DNA from: Poa pratensis
Taxonomy: Eukaryota > Streptophyta > Magnoliopsida > Poales > Poaceae
Assembly: GCA_947311845.1 (NCBI GenBank)
Contig: CAMZMU010000080.1
Location: 22,367,989 to 22,431,988, forward strand
Reading direction: 5' to 3'
DNA: 64,000 bases
In this document: positions 43,763-55,300 of the stretch, one piece after another
Layout of the letters: each line of letters opens with the position of its first letter
Position numbering within the stretch: position 1 is the first letter of the stretch
Made by a program: the position numbers and the translations under genes
Notes under the pieces: model-generated
What the model saw: the letters and a program-made list of their open reading frames with translations, nothing else
The model's database searches: none
Told to the model about the DNA's origin: nothing

Positions 43763-44659
43763 TCTCTACTACATAATATAGCTAAAGGTGATGGTTGATG
43801 GTACGTCAAGAGAATAGCTTTTTTTTATATAGAGAAAAAAAAACAGCTCGATAAAAAACGTATACCTGAAGGTCCTTGCCTTAAGCCGCACTCCCAAAAT
43901 ATCCGTTGTTAGTCAAGGTTGGACACAGCTTCAGTGACTTTGCCAAATACAAAGTCACGTGACTTTGAGTCACTGCCCAGTGGGCTCACCGTGTGTAGGG
44001 ACCACATGTCAATCACCACAAAGTCACCCGCGCAAAGTCACTGAAGCTGCGTCGGTCAAGGTTGAACTAAAATTATGCGTGCAACTCTTACGTTCTGGCT
44101 CAGCTATTTTTCTATGGGTCCGATCGATTGTATTTTTCTATGGCCCTTACATTTCCTATCGGTGGTTGTCGTAGGTCGCGGCACCGATTGGTAAAAGACC
44201 ACCACGCGGAGAAACAACCGCGGAAACTAAACATGGGTAACAAGCGATCTAGGAGTCCCGATCGATCGGTACTCAGCGCGCCTCGTCGCACGTAGCTTGG
44301 TCACCCAGCTCGTCGCGTTCAGGCTGCGGATGCAAATTAATCAAGACGAAGCTGCTTGCATGTACAAAGTCAAGGTCACGGCCCATGGGCACCGTCTGAC
44401 CGCCACACATGCAATGTTTTGTTTTTTATGCTACACAAACATTGCAGCTGTGGCTCTTCAAAAAAGAACTAAATCCACGGCCGATGCCCACGGCCGCACT
44501 TGCTAAATAGTTGGTGATTTTTTTTTCCTTTTGAGAGGATTGCACTAACGAGCAGTACAAGACAGTTCTACAACAATGATAGAACAAAATCGAAGATTTC
44601 TTCAAAATAAAATATTTAATTTGTTTTGTACCCGTTGCAACGCACGGGCAATTTGCTAG
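43763..44659 (+). mobile_element. non-autonomous Helitron, 897 bp
   Basis: The 5' end is TCTCTACTACATAATATAG preceded by A (43762). The 3' end has a CCCGT...ACGGG hairpin (about 44629-44648), then GCAATTTG and CTAG (44656-44659) followed by T (44660). These are the TC and hairpin-CTRR ends of plant Helitrons inserted between A and T. No Rep/helicase is encoded. It contains a MULE-type MITE (43922-44054). Confidence 0.8.
43922..44054. mobile_element. small MULE-type MITE inside the Helitron, 133 bp
   Basis: ACACAGCTTCAGTGACTTTG at the left and the inverted CAAAGTCACTGAAGCTGCGT at the right form arms. GTCAAGGTTG flanks both sides (43912-43921, 44055-44064). The 9-10-bp direct flank fits the Mutator class. 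Confidence 0.7.
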
Positions 44660-46170
44660 TACTTCGTAAGGGGGCAACGACTAATTAGATCTAGAAGCAC
44701 CCTGAACCGTATCCTCGTCCTCCGTAACATATAAAGGATATGGCAGCCGCTGCGAAGAAGAGAGAAACCCACCTTCAACAACACACACACACCAAATCCA
44801 TGCCAAAGACATTATCTCTGTTCTCAGTTAGACTATACTTCCGCTTGTAAGCTTGATTCAATCACGAATAGTACTGTAGTAGCATTGTAAAACTATTAAT
44901 CACTAATCTTCAAGAACTCCTTTGTACAATGTCTTATTTGATCGTGATGCGTAAGTAGCACGCTCGGGCTAAGGTTCGAGGCTGAGCGTCGCAGCCTCCA
45001 TGTGCGCATGAGAAGAGATTGATTGTATGATGTTACTCTATATATTTGTGTAATTTTTTCCTTGCATTTAACTCACTCTTAGAATTCGCCAATATTTCAG
45101 GCACCAAAGATCGATACAAGGAAAGGCAACGAGCAAGGAAGAGTGGAAATCTACACCGAGCCGGGGTGACACTTAATACGTGCATTTTGCGTCATCTATT
45201 TCATCATGCATTATTTTCATATTTTTTTAGAGAATTTAGGGGAACTTCCTAGAAACCCGTTTGCATTTGTTTTGACTCTCGAAGGCAAAAATAAAACATT
45301 TTTTTAGTCTTTAGACTTTCAGAGAGCTATGGGACTCGAAAAAGGGCAACTTACAAAATGTCAGTTTCTAAACCTTAAGATGGATCTAATTAACGTCACA
45401 AAGTGGGAACCCAGGAGGCCAGTAGGACAAAAGATAGGGCCATCGGTGTGTCGGAGCCCACCAGACACGCCTAGGAGGTGATCTGGAGTTTCGAGAGTCC
45501 GGTTGTCTTGATTTTTGAGTCACCGCCTTCGTTTTTTTAGCTAAAACCATCTATATAATGTTTCCTTTCCTGAAAAATTCCGTGTGGCAACGTCGGGAAA
45601 GATATAGTGAAACATGGAAACAACAGGCCATCGCCGAAGGAGAATTCGAGGGGGAACCACGGCCGGAATCATCTCCCGACAGATCTCCTCCTCCGTATCA
45701 CCTCCTTAGCATAGGGAGGTGGTGTCTCCATCACCATCGGCGTCATCTTCGTGATTGACATCGTCACCCGCACGATTTGTGTAGATCGGAAAGTTGAATA
45801 GTTGTCTTGTGTTGGTTTATGATAGTATTTGACTTTGGGAAATCTGTTTGACTCGTAAGTGTAGATGCACCATTTGTCAAAAACCGCATTTCAAAATGTT
45901 AAAAAAATTCAAACAAAACTTTTGGGTATACAAACGGACATTTGATGTCAGCAGAAAAAAAAAGTTTCACGAAAAAAACATTTTTTGTGGCCAGTAGACA
46001 TAAAATGTCCGGATATACACCCCAAATTTATTTGGAATTTTTGAACATCTAAAACATATTTAAAACAAATTTTTATAACACGTGTACCTAAACCTATGAG
46101 TCAAAACATCGTATCCTTTGACTTTGTACTATTATTTCTTGGTGAAACTTTACTTTCAGATTATGTTGCA
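44660..46170. other. unclassified intergenic repeats
   Basis: It contains a CA-rich microsatellite (about 44779-44792), a TATA-like CTCTATATATTTG (45037) and AT-rich repetitive text at 45880-46080. No gene or element ends were fixed. Confidence 0.3.
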
Positions 46171-46426
46171 CTCCCTCCGTTTTCAAATTATAAGGCACAC
46201 TACTTTTATGCTAGTCTTTAGTGCTCGGTTTTGACCATTAATACATACTAAGTTATATGGATGGAGAATGTATAAATGGTACCGTTGGATTCGTCTTGCA
46301 AAATTCTTTTTTTGATATATCATTATATTAATTTTGTGGAAATATTATAAGTACGAATCATGGTCAAAGTTATACGTCATTGACCAGCAAAATTTAAGGA
46401 CGCCTTATATTTTGGGACGGAGGGAG
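46171..46426. mobile_element. Stowaway (Tc1/Mariner) MITE, 256 bp
   Basis: The left end CTCCCTCCGTTTTC and right end GGGACGGAGGGAG are inverted, with TA following the right end (46427-46428). The left flank is CA, so one base of the duplication has mutated. Confidence 0.85.
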
Positions 46427-46933
46427 TATCTCGTATGCCACTTTTTCCTTCTTTTTGGTTGTGATGTGATGAACAATCACTCATTCCAACAACGAGGTCA
46501 ACTAAAATACCTTCTGGTACAAGCGAATAATTATCTAGACCATCAGATACTTGCAGATCGTTCATGATTCGAACTCGCTCTCTTGCCACACATTTGACTC
46601 ACGAACTCGGGTCGGACTCATTCACTCTTGACTTTTTTGAGGATCGTTCTTCACTCTCTTGCTATTCATGATCATGTTTATTGTTGTGAGTAGTTTCTCA
46701 TGTTTCTGGGGTAGGATGTCTTAGTCATGATCCCATATATATAATCTAAAGCGTGTTAGAATGAATTGTGAATGAATTAAGTTATGAATTGAACTACATA
46801 CACTAGTAGAAAAAGGGCCTTTCGTTTGGCCCTTTTGTCTCGGCTATTATTCGAACCAGGACTAATGGGGCCATTAGTCCTGGTTCGAACGGCCAGGGCG
46901 CCGGCCAACATTAGTCCCGGTTCGTAGGGGACA

Positions 46934-46968
46934 TTTAGTCCCGGTTGGTAATACCAACCGGGACTAAA
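46934..46968. repeat. perfect 17-bp palindrome in CACTA subterminal region
   Basis: TTTAGTCCCGGTTGGTA, one A, then its exact complement. Related imperfect copies lie at 46865-46890 and 47010-47047. Confidence 0.85.
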
Positions 46969-47159
46969 GGGTTGCGGCAGGCGACCGCAGAGGTGGGGCC
47001 CAGCGCGAGCACCTTTAGTCCCGGTTCGTATCACGAACCGGTACTAAATTTCCCTATATATCATCTTCCATCCGAGCCAGCCATCTCCATTTTTGAGCTC
47101 GAGTTCATCACCATTTTCTCCTCTGTTTCCTCTCCCGAGCTCGAGTTCATCCCTATTTT

Positions 47160-48016
47160 TTTCCACTATTTGTCAAGATTGGCGACGCCCCATCTATCCA
47201 AGGGTTAGCAACTTTATCCTTCATCCGGCATTGCTTGTTTAGCTCATCTCATTGCTAGTTTAGCTCATTTCATTTTTCTAGTGCTAGCTAGGTGTTTTAT
47301 GAAATGACGCTAGCTAGTTAGGGAGTTTTTTAGTTCTATATGCAATTTGAGCTCAAATAAAAGTTTGATTTGTGTGTTTTAGTGCCGTCCCGTCCCCGTT
47401 CTCACCGCCGTCGATCGCCCTCGCCGTCCCGTCACCAGCACCACCTCGGTGAGCCTCTTGTTTTTATCTATTTTTTTTTTAAAAAATCTTACTTGTATGA
47501 TTTAGATGCATAGTTATTACTTGTATAATTTTCTTACTTGTATGATTGTTTGTTATATTTATAGTGCCATGGTTTTAATATCCGTCCCCGTCGGCCCTCG
47601 CCCGGTCTATGATTCGGATGTGGTATATTATCTTTTATAACTATTTGTTTCATTTTTTGTTTATATGACAATTATGTCGACCAACACTTGACATAGATAT
47701 TTTTATCTAGGAGGTATGTGAACCGGAAATTCCAATCGAGCCTTTTGTCGAGAAGTTAAATCTAGTTGAAAAAGAAAACGATGAATTGAAAGAAAAATTG
47801 AAAAGAACCGAAGAAAAGATGATGACATTGGAGTTACATCTCACGGATGTCGTCGATGATCACAAGATCAAGATGGATGCAATGCGCTTGAAGATTAGAA
47901 AGATTAGAAAATATGCAATTAATAAAGAGGCTTGGTATCATTATGTTGTTGGATCAATAGTTACCTTAGTTGCGATTTTGATCGCATTTGTTGTTGCATT
48001 TAAATGCATTAGATAG
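47160..48016 (+). CDS. CACTA accessory ORF: coiled coil plus C-terminal membrane helix
   Basis: The last exon runs 47711-48016, after a TTTTATCTAG acceptor, and reads EVCEPEIPIEPFVEKLNLVE. It continues in a charged coiled coil (about residues 25-60 of the exon, heptad-like Leu/Met/Val) and ends in a hydrophobic helix, VGSIVTLVAILIAFVVAF, followed by KCIR and a stop. Earlier exon candidates are near 47176-47205, 47383-47450 (donor CTCG|GTGAGC) and 47573-47620 (donor GATGTG|GTATAT). The probable start reads AAGATTGGCGACG, so an extra T may have destroyed an ATGGCGACG start. It lies between the CACTA 5' end and the transposase. From memory, similar frames recur in Triticeae CACTA elements. Function is unknown. 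A tail-anchored membrane protein would be an odd partner for a DNA transposase. Confidence 0.55.
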
Positions 48017-48191
48017 TTGTATGTTAGTTTCAATGTATGTTTTATGTGAACTATGTATTACATTTGGTCACTACTCTACTTTGGTTTTAATGTGATGAAC
48101 TTGTATTAATTAATTTGGTCACTATTATATATTCATGATGTAGTGTAATGGTTTTTGATATATTTATATAATACAGATAAGCCGGCAATGG

Positions 48192-51100
48192 ATGTACGGT
48201 GACCGACGCAGTCCCGAGTTCATTAATGGCATGCATAATTTTCTCTATGTGGCTGAGACAAACAAGCCGCCGAATGGTTTTATTTCTTGTCCATGTAGTG
48301 TCTGTAAGAATACGAAGGATTACTCTACCTCAAAAACCCTTCACGTCCACCTGTTGCAGTCCGGTTTCATGTCCGGCTATAATTGTTGGACCAAGCAAGG
48401 AGAAAGAGGGGTTATAATGGAAGACAGTGAACACGAAGAGGATGATGACAACTATCCTATGTTCTCTGAACACGGTGGTACTACAATGGGGGAAGACGAA
48501 GCTGAAGAAGAGGCCATTGTTGATGAGCCCGATGATGATCTTCGTCGGGCCATTCTTGATGCACAAATAAACTGCGGAAGTGAAAATGAGAGGTTGAAAT
48601 TGGACCGCATGTTAGAGGATCACAAAAAATTGTTGTACCCAAATTGCGAAGATGGCCAGAAAAAGCTGGGTACCACACTGGAATTGCTGCAATGGAAGGC
48701 AGAGAATAATCTATCTGACAAGAGATTTGAAAAGTTGTTGAAAATATTAAAAAAGATGCTTCCAAGGGATAACGTATTGCCCCCAGTACGTACAAAGCAA
48801 AGAAGGTTGTCTGCCCTCTTGGATTAGAGGTGCAGAAGATACATGAATGCATCAATGACTGCATCCTCTAAAGCGGTAAGGAGTACGAGAATTTGAATGC
48901 ATGCCCGGTATGCGGTGCATTGCGGTATAAGATCAGCGAGATGACCCTGGTGATGTTGAGGGTGAGCCGCGCCCCAGGAAGAGGGTTTCTGTCAAGGTGA
49001 TGTGGTATGCTCCTATAATACCACGGTTGAAACGTTTGTTCCAAAACAAAGAGCATGCCAAGTTGTTGCGATGGCACATGGCACAAAGAAGACCGTAAGA
49101 AAGACGTGATGCTGAGACACCCCGCTGATGGGTCGCAGTGGAGAAAAATCGACAGATACTTCCCGACCTTTGCACGTGACGCAAGGAACTTAAGGTTTGG
49201 TCTAAGTACAGATGGCTTTAATCCTTTTGGGGAGCAGAGCTCCAGTCATAGCACCTGGCATGTGACTCCATGTATCTATAACCTTCCTCCTTGGTTGTGC
49301 ATGAAGCGGAAGTTCATTATGATGCCAATGCTCATCCAAGGCCCGAAGCAACCCGGCAACGACATTGATGTGTACCTGAGGCCATTGGTTGAAGAACTTT
49401 TACAGTTGTGGCGTGAAGAAGGTGTACGTGTGTGGGATGAGCACAAACTAGAGGAATTTGACCTCTGAGCGTTGTTGTTTGTAACCAACAATGATTGGCC
49501 TGCTCTTAGTAACATTTCAGGACAGTCAAACAAGGGATACAATGCATGCACGCAATGTTTAGGTGAGATTGAAAGTATATATTTAGGTAACAAGAATGTG
49601 TACCCGGGCATCGTCGATTTCTTCCAAACAAGCATCCCTTAAGAAAGAAAGGCAAGCATTTCAAAGGTGAGGCAGATCACCGGACGAAGCCTACCCGCCC
49701 TACTGGTGCTGATATATATGGTATGGTCAAGGATTTAAAAGTAATCTTTGGAAAGGGTCCTGGCGGACAATCTGTTCCGGATGACGCTAACGGACACGTA
49801 CCCATGTGGAAGAAGAAATCTATATTTTGGGAGCTACCCTATTGGAAAATCCTAGAGGTTCGCTCTGCAATCGACGTGATGCACGTGACGAAAATATTTG
49901 CGTGAACCTGCTATACTTCTTGGGCATGTATAGGAAGACAAAAGATACACTGGATGCACGGCTGGACCAGCAACGTATGCACGAATGAGACGACCAGAAT
50001 CCAGAGAAGTATCAAGGTCCTGTCAGCTACGCTCTTACCAAAGAAGTGAAGGAGATCTTTTTTGAAGTCTTGAGCAGTATCAAGGTCCCGTCTGGCTTCG
50101 CGTCGAATATAAAGGGAATAATAAACATGACAGAGAAAAAGTTCCAAAACCTAAAGTCTCATGACTGCCACGTGATTATGACACAATTACTTCCGGTTGC
50201 ATTGAGGGGGCTTCTACCGGAAAATGTTCGAGTACCCATTGTGAAGCTATGTGCATTCCTCAATGCAATTTCTCTAAAGATAATCGATCCAGTAACTCTA
50301 CCAAGTTTACAGAAGGATGTGGTCCAATGTCTTGTCAGCTTCGAGTTGGTGTTTCCACCATCCTTCTTCAATATTATGACGCACCTCATAGTTCACCTAG
50401 TCGAAGAGATTTCCGTTCTCGGTCCTGTATTTCTACACAATATGTTCCCCTTTGAGAGGTTCATGGGAGTCTTAAAGAAATACGTTCATAAACGTGCTAT
50501 GCCAGAAGGAAGCATCTCCAAGGGCTATGGAATAGAGGAGGTCATTGAGTTTTGTTTTGACTTTATTCCTGACCTTAAGCCGATCGGTGTTCCTCAATCG
50601 CGCCATGAGGGGAGACTACGTGGAAAAGGCACGCTAGGAAGGAAAGCAATAATATGTATGGACGGTCATTCTTTCACTCAAGCACACTACACATTCTACA
50701 TAATTCCATCTTGGTGGCACCGTATATCGAGAAACACATGAATATTGTACGCTCCAAAAACCCGGAGCGTACTGATTCCTGGATTAAAGGAAAACACATA
50801 GAGAATTTGGCAGTTGGTTGCAAACACATCTCATTAATAACACCACTGTTGTAGAACAACTATACTTGTTGGCCAAGTCACCATATTTGACTATATTGAC
50901 TTTCCAAGGGTACGAGATAAATGGGAATACATTTTACACGGCCGGCCAAGATAAAAAGAGCACCAACCAAAACAGTGGTGTCCGCTTTGATGTGACAAAC
51001 AACAGTGGGTAAAAGGACACATATTATGGTTACATAGAGCAGATATGGAAACTTGACTATGGATCTTCATTTATGGTCCCTTTGTTTAGGTGAAAATGGT

Positions 51101-51503
51101 TCAACCTGACAGGCGGGGTACAGGTAGATCCGCGGTACGGCATGACTACAGTGAATCTCAAGAATCTTGGATACCACACCGAACCATTCGTCCTAACCAA
51201 TGAAGTGGCTCAGGTTTTCTATGTAAAGGACATGTCTACCAAACCGAAAAAAAGAAAAGAAAAGCAAGCGAATACATAATACGATGAGCCAAAGCGCCAC
51301 ATATTTCTTTCAGGGAAAAGAAACATCGTGCTAGTGGAGGACAAGACAGACATGTCAGAAGATTACAATAAGTTTGATAAAATTCCACCCTTCAAAGTGA
51401 ACACTGACCCAAGCATCGTGTCAAATGATGAAGATTGTCCATGGTTACGACGCAATCAGAAGAAAGGGACACAAACGAAGAAAACGTTTATAGCACAACA
51501 CTA
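48192..51503 (+). pseudogene. CACTA (TNP2/TNPD-like) transposase, multiply interrupted
   Basis: Domains appear in the usual order. There is a transposase-associated N-terminal region (WMYGDRRSPEF, then the CPCSVCKN metal-binding-like motif; about 48180-48400). An acidic linker follows, then the Transposase_21 core (CPVCGALRY at about 48905, FGEQSSSHSTWHV at 49229, DIDVYLRPLVEELLQLW at 49363, VTNNDWPALSNISGQ at 49482). Last come the C-terminal DUF4218 region (IMTQLLPVALRGLLP at 50177 onward) and the DUF4216-like region to the stop at 51501-51503. Breaks include a frameshift near 48780, TAA at 48869-48871 and TGA at 49466-49468 where Arg is expected (a CGA-to-TGA change). More shifts lie around 49640, 49905 and 50740. 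The start codon also looks lost (ATAAGCCGG). This copy cannot make an active transposase. Confidence 0.9.
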
Positions 51504-51934
51504 GAGCTATTTTTTTAAATAATACATTTTTAATTAAATTCAATAAATAATATGCATTTTCAAAGTTTTTTAAAAATAATACGGCCTAATTTACGCCGTG
51601 GACTACAGTACCTATCGTCTGCGCCATAGACGATTAGCTCCTATCGTCTGCGCCGCAGACGATTAGCTCATGGCCCAGCGCGTGCACGCGCCCGACAAGC
51701 CTATCGTCCACGGCGTAGACGATATGCCTAATCGATCGATCTCTTGAGCTGACATCACGGGAAATAGCAAGCTAGCAGCTAGCGATCCATCAGCAAGGCC
51801 AGCACGCACGCACGGCCAGCCGGCAGCCCGGCGGCCAGCACGCACGGCCAGTATGGCCAGCCGGTAGCCCGGCGGCCAGCACGCATGGCACGGCGAGCAC
51901 GCACGGCCACCACGCACGGCCAACCGGCGAGCAC

Positions 51935-53454
51935 TGATGCATGTAAAATGCATACATGGACTTTGCATTATATTACTTATATTTCAATCATATTTGCATC
52001 ATATAATGGTTATATCATTGATTTATATTAATTTTGGGAATATTTCATTGTTTCCCTATTTTTCTGGAATTAACCCTGCACAGGCAGAAAACCCTATTTT
52101 CTATATTTTGATGTTTCAGGGACCCAAACGACGTCGAAATGACCTAATAATTTACGAGCATCAGTTTTTGGAAGGAATGAAGCGTGGGAGCGAAGGAAGC
52201 GAACAAACGGAGGCCCGAGGGCCAGAAGAGGGTGGCCCACGTGGCCAGATTCCCTGGCCTCGTGGGACCCACCATCTGGGCCTCGGAGCTCTGTTGCCGT
52301 CGATCTTTTTTCCCGAACCTCCGTCTTGACCTATAAACGACTATAAAAATAGTCCCCGACGCCCTTCGGAGGGAGCGCCGCAGAAACACAAAACCACGAA
52401 ACAGAAGACCAGGAGCTGCAGATTGGAGGGGGAAACTCCGGCGGGGCGCTGCCGGGGTGGTCTCCATCTTCTCCAACATCTCCACCATCATCACCATGAT
52501 GAAGGGGGAGTAGTCCACCCCCTGGACTTTGGGTTTGTGGTGGTAACTTGATCTAATCTCTCTATGTATGATCATTGTTGAAGTCCATATGATGTGCCTT
52601 GCATAAGTATGGATCTATCTATGTAATTCCTATGGTGGATATTGTGGTATGAGATGATATTTGTTATGCATTTACCGTTGTGTTGGATCTTTTATGACTT
52701 GTCATACTTTGGAGATATTCTATGATGCATGTGATGGTTCGATTTATGCATAATGCCTTGTTTATCCATGTCATGAGGTGATTGACACCACCAAGTGTAG
52801 ATAGATGAGAGAGATGTGGTCATGCACACGAAATATGAATCATTGCACTAGTGTTTAGAATATTGTCCATTATGAAGTATGATGTATGTAGGTACGGGAT
52901 GGCCGATGTGACAACGGCATATGTATTGAGTGACACAATACAGCCCAACATCCTTTATCTGGGGGTAAAAAGGAGAAGTATGATGTGGGAGTGACAACAA
53001 ACCACGCTAGCCTTACGAGGGTGACCTAGCAACACAAATGATTATTTTCTTTCAACTATGTGTTTTAGGACATGTAGCCGTCATAGAAGTTTACCATTAA
53101 AGCATGACAATTGTGTGTACTTTTTATCTATAACATGATAATCACCATAGATGGGAGAGAGGATTGAGTGAACCCATGAACCCATGTCCATTGTTCCTAT
53201 AAGAGAAAACCTTTGTCTTGTCCTCTTGCATTGAAGAGGATTGGGACACTTTTACATTCTTGTTTTGTTACATTAAACTTCCATCCATTAAATCAACCAT
53301 CTTGTTCTTTAAACTGTTTAGTGCATAATCAACTAAAACTTGTGACACTTTAGTTGTAGGGAATAGATAACTTTTCCTTCTTGCTCCTGCGGATCGATAC
53401 CCTACTTCCACATTGAGAGGTGCTACAGTGATCCCCTGCTCTTGGGGGTTATCA
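51935..53454 (+). repeat. 5' LTR of element F
   Basis: 1,520 bp, TGATGCATG...GGTTATCA. The last ~1,080 bp are almost identical to the 3' LTR, while the first ~440 bp differ at about 30 positions. Confidence 0.9.
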
Positions 53455-53464
53455 AGTACTTTTC

Positions 53465-53481
53465 TGGCGCCGTTGCCGGGG
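53465..53481 (+). promoter_or_regulatory. primer binding site of element F (tRNA-Asp)
   Basis: TGGCGCCGTTGCCGGGG, 10 nt after the 5' LTR, is complementary to the 3' end of plant tRNA-Asp. Confidence 0.85.
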
Positions 53482-53692
53482 AGCGTAGCGCTAAAGTTTT
53501 TATTCTCGTGTGTGCTAGTCATTAGATTTATTTTCAGTTCTGCATTTCTTTTTGTTTGTTTTACATCTTGCAATCATCTAAGCTTGGGGAGGTTTTCCTC
53601 TTTAACTTGTTTGGTTGTGAGTTTTTCTTAGATTTACTTTCAGCTTTGCATTCACTTTATCCATATATCAAAAACCCAAAAAAAATTAGAAA

Positions 53693-55300
53693 ATGGAAAA
53701 CTATTATGAAAACGCCATGATAGCTGCTGAATTTAGAAAATCAAATGAAGGGAAAAGATTAGGAGGCTACATAGAGCTTCTAAATAAAATTGCTAGTGGG
53801 CTGCTTAATTATCATGAGGAAGAAATTTGTTGCTCTGAATACTTTAGACACTTTGAATTCCAATGCCCTTCCAATAAAGAACATGTTATTGCAACTTATC
53901 ATACATGGAATTATGCTCACTTAGGGATGGAAGAAGTAGAGCAATTTGTTATTTTTATGGCAGCCTATGAATTATACACCTTCATTGATGAACATGAAAC
54001 CTGCCCTATAGCTTCTCAATTTAAAGTTTTGATTGCCACTATCCTTGATCTCTGCATAGTTGAATTTAATGAAAATATCTATGTTGTTGACACAAGGAAG
54101 AGAGCTGCCCAAGAAAGCTCTAATATTTTGCAGGAAGAAGATGACAAAAGCCTAAGCTTGGGGATGCCCATGCAGCCCCAAGAGGAGGACAATGAAGAGC
54201 AAAAGGATGAAGGAAATGATGAACTAGAGGAGGAAGCAAATGAGGCGCCACCTCCATCATCCACATATGAGGTTGAAAATCAAACTCAAACTTTTATTGA
54301 TGATGATATTTATGATAGACTTTCTTTTTATGATTCTGATGATGATGAGGAAGATCAACCTATGCTTAATGAGAACATCATTGATAATGATTTTAAAGAT
54401 AATGAGGAATATGGGTTGGATATGTTTTATGATAAATCATTAGATGACCCACCTTGTGACATAATACTACCTGTGGAAGGGGTTGATGAAATTAGAATTG
54501 CTAATAATAATGAACCTTATGATGAATCTACATTTAAACAAGATATCAATATGCACACTTCTTTTAATGATTCACATAATGGCTGGGTGCAAAACGCCTT
54601 AGGAGAAGATGATTCTACTATTGCTCCTACTATACCCAATTCACTATATGATAGTACTCTAGATGATGGTCCTAATTTACTTGATAAATCTCCACACTTA
54701 GAAATAGTTACTACTTTATGTGGGAACACAAATAGTGATGGGGTAATCTCTAGTTGTAATGACACTCCTATTCATGCTAGTCCTACATTTTTCTTGAGCT
54801 CTCCCATTCACACCTTAGAGGAGAAGTTTTCATATGTTGAAAAATACTTATGTGGGCTGAAATCATCTTGCACTAATAACCATTACACCCACAACAATAA
54901 TGTTTATGATGTTTCTTGCAATTATTTTGAAAGAGGAAAGCATGCTAATGAATTCCATAACAAAATCAATGACCCTCTTTATGTGCCTAAAGTATCTAAG
55001 TTGCATGATCCACATAGTTATATTGATGAATTTGCTTCTAGTGATTGCAACTACTATGAAAGAGGAGGTGACAAGTGCCCTCCTTATGCTTGTGAAAATT
55101 ATAGGTTGTACACATCAACTGGTAATATGCGTGGTTATACTTTTGTGTGCTGTGATTCATTCATCTATAAAATGCCCATGCATAGGAAGAAAGTGAGACT
55201 TCGTTGCCATTGTTTCCATATCTTGTGTTGCTTTTTGCCATGCTTTGACTTGATCATTATCTTGATTGGCATGAGCACACCTTGGGACCTTGGTATTTAG
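53693..55300 (+). CDS. 535-aa retrotransposon-borne protein of unknown function
   Basis: One uninterrupted frame from ATG 53693 (MENYYENAMIAAEFRKSNEG) to TAG at 55298-55300, the only long ORF of element F. Residues 1-150 are predicted mixed helical with several Cys/His (EEICCSEYFRHFEFQCPSNK near 42-62). About 155-260 are very acidic (QPQEEDNEEQKDEGNDELEE; YDSDDDEEDQP). The middle is Asn/Asp/Ser-rich. CNYFERG and CNYYERG repeat at about 408 and 452. The C-terminus goes from basic (MPMHRKKVRLRC) to a hydrophobic stretch (FHILCCFLPCFDLIIILIG, about 505-525) that could be a membrane helix. No retroviral domain is visible. Its intactness in a non-autonomous element suggests either recent insertion or selection. 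It could be a diverged Gag, but that is inference. Confidence 0.75.
   Translation: MENYYENAMIAAEFRKSNEGKRLGGYIELLNKIASGLLNYHEEEICCSEYFRHFEFQCPSNKEHVIATYHTWNYAHLGMEEVEQFVIFMAAYELYTFIDEHETCPIASQFKVLIATILDLCIVEFNENIYVVDTRKRAAQESSNILQEEDDKSLSLGMPMQPQEEDNEEQKDEGNDELEEEANEAPPPSSTYEVENQTQTFIDDDIYDRLSFYDSDDDEEDQPMLNENIIDNDFKDNEEYGLDMFYDKSLDDPPCDIILPVEGVDEIRIANNNEPYDESTFKQDINMHTSFNDSHNGWVQNALGEDDSTIAPTIPNSLYDSTLDDGPNLLDKSPHLEIVTTLCGNTNSDGVISSCNDTPIHASPTFFLSSPIHTLEEKFSYVEKYLCGLKSSCTNNHYTHNNNVYDVSCNYFERGKHANEFHNKINDPLYVPKVSKLHDPHSYIDEFASSDCNYYERGGDKCPPYACENYRLYTSTGNMRGYTFVCCDSFIYKMPMHRKKVRLRCHCFHILCCFLPCFDLIIILIGMSTPWDLGI

Noticed and set aside
48330..48864. Minus-strand frames opposite the CACTA transposase
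   Set aside because: They are antisense shadows of the recognisable transposase domains.
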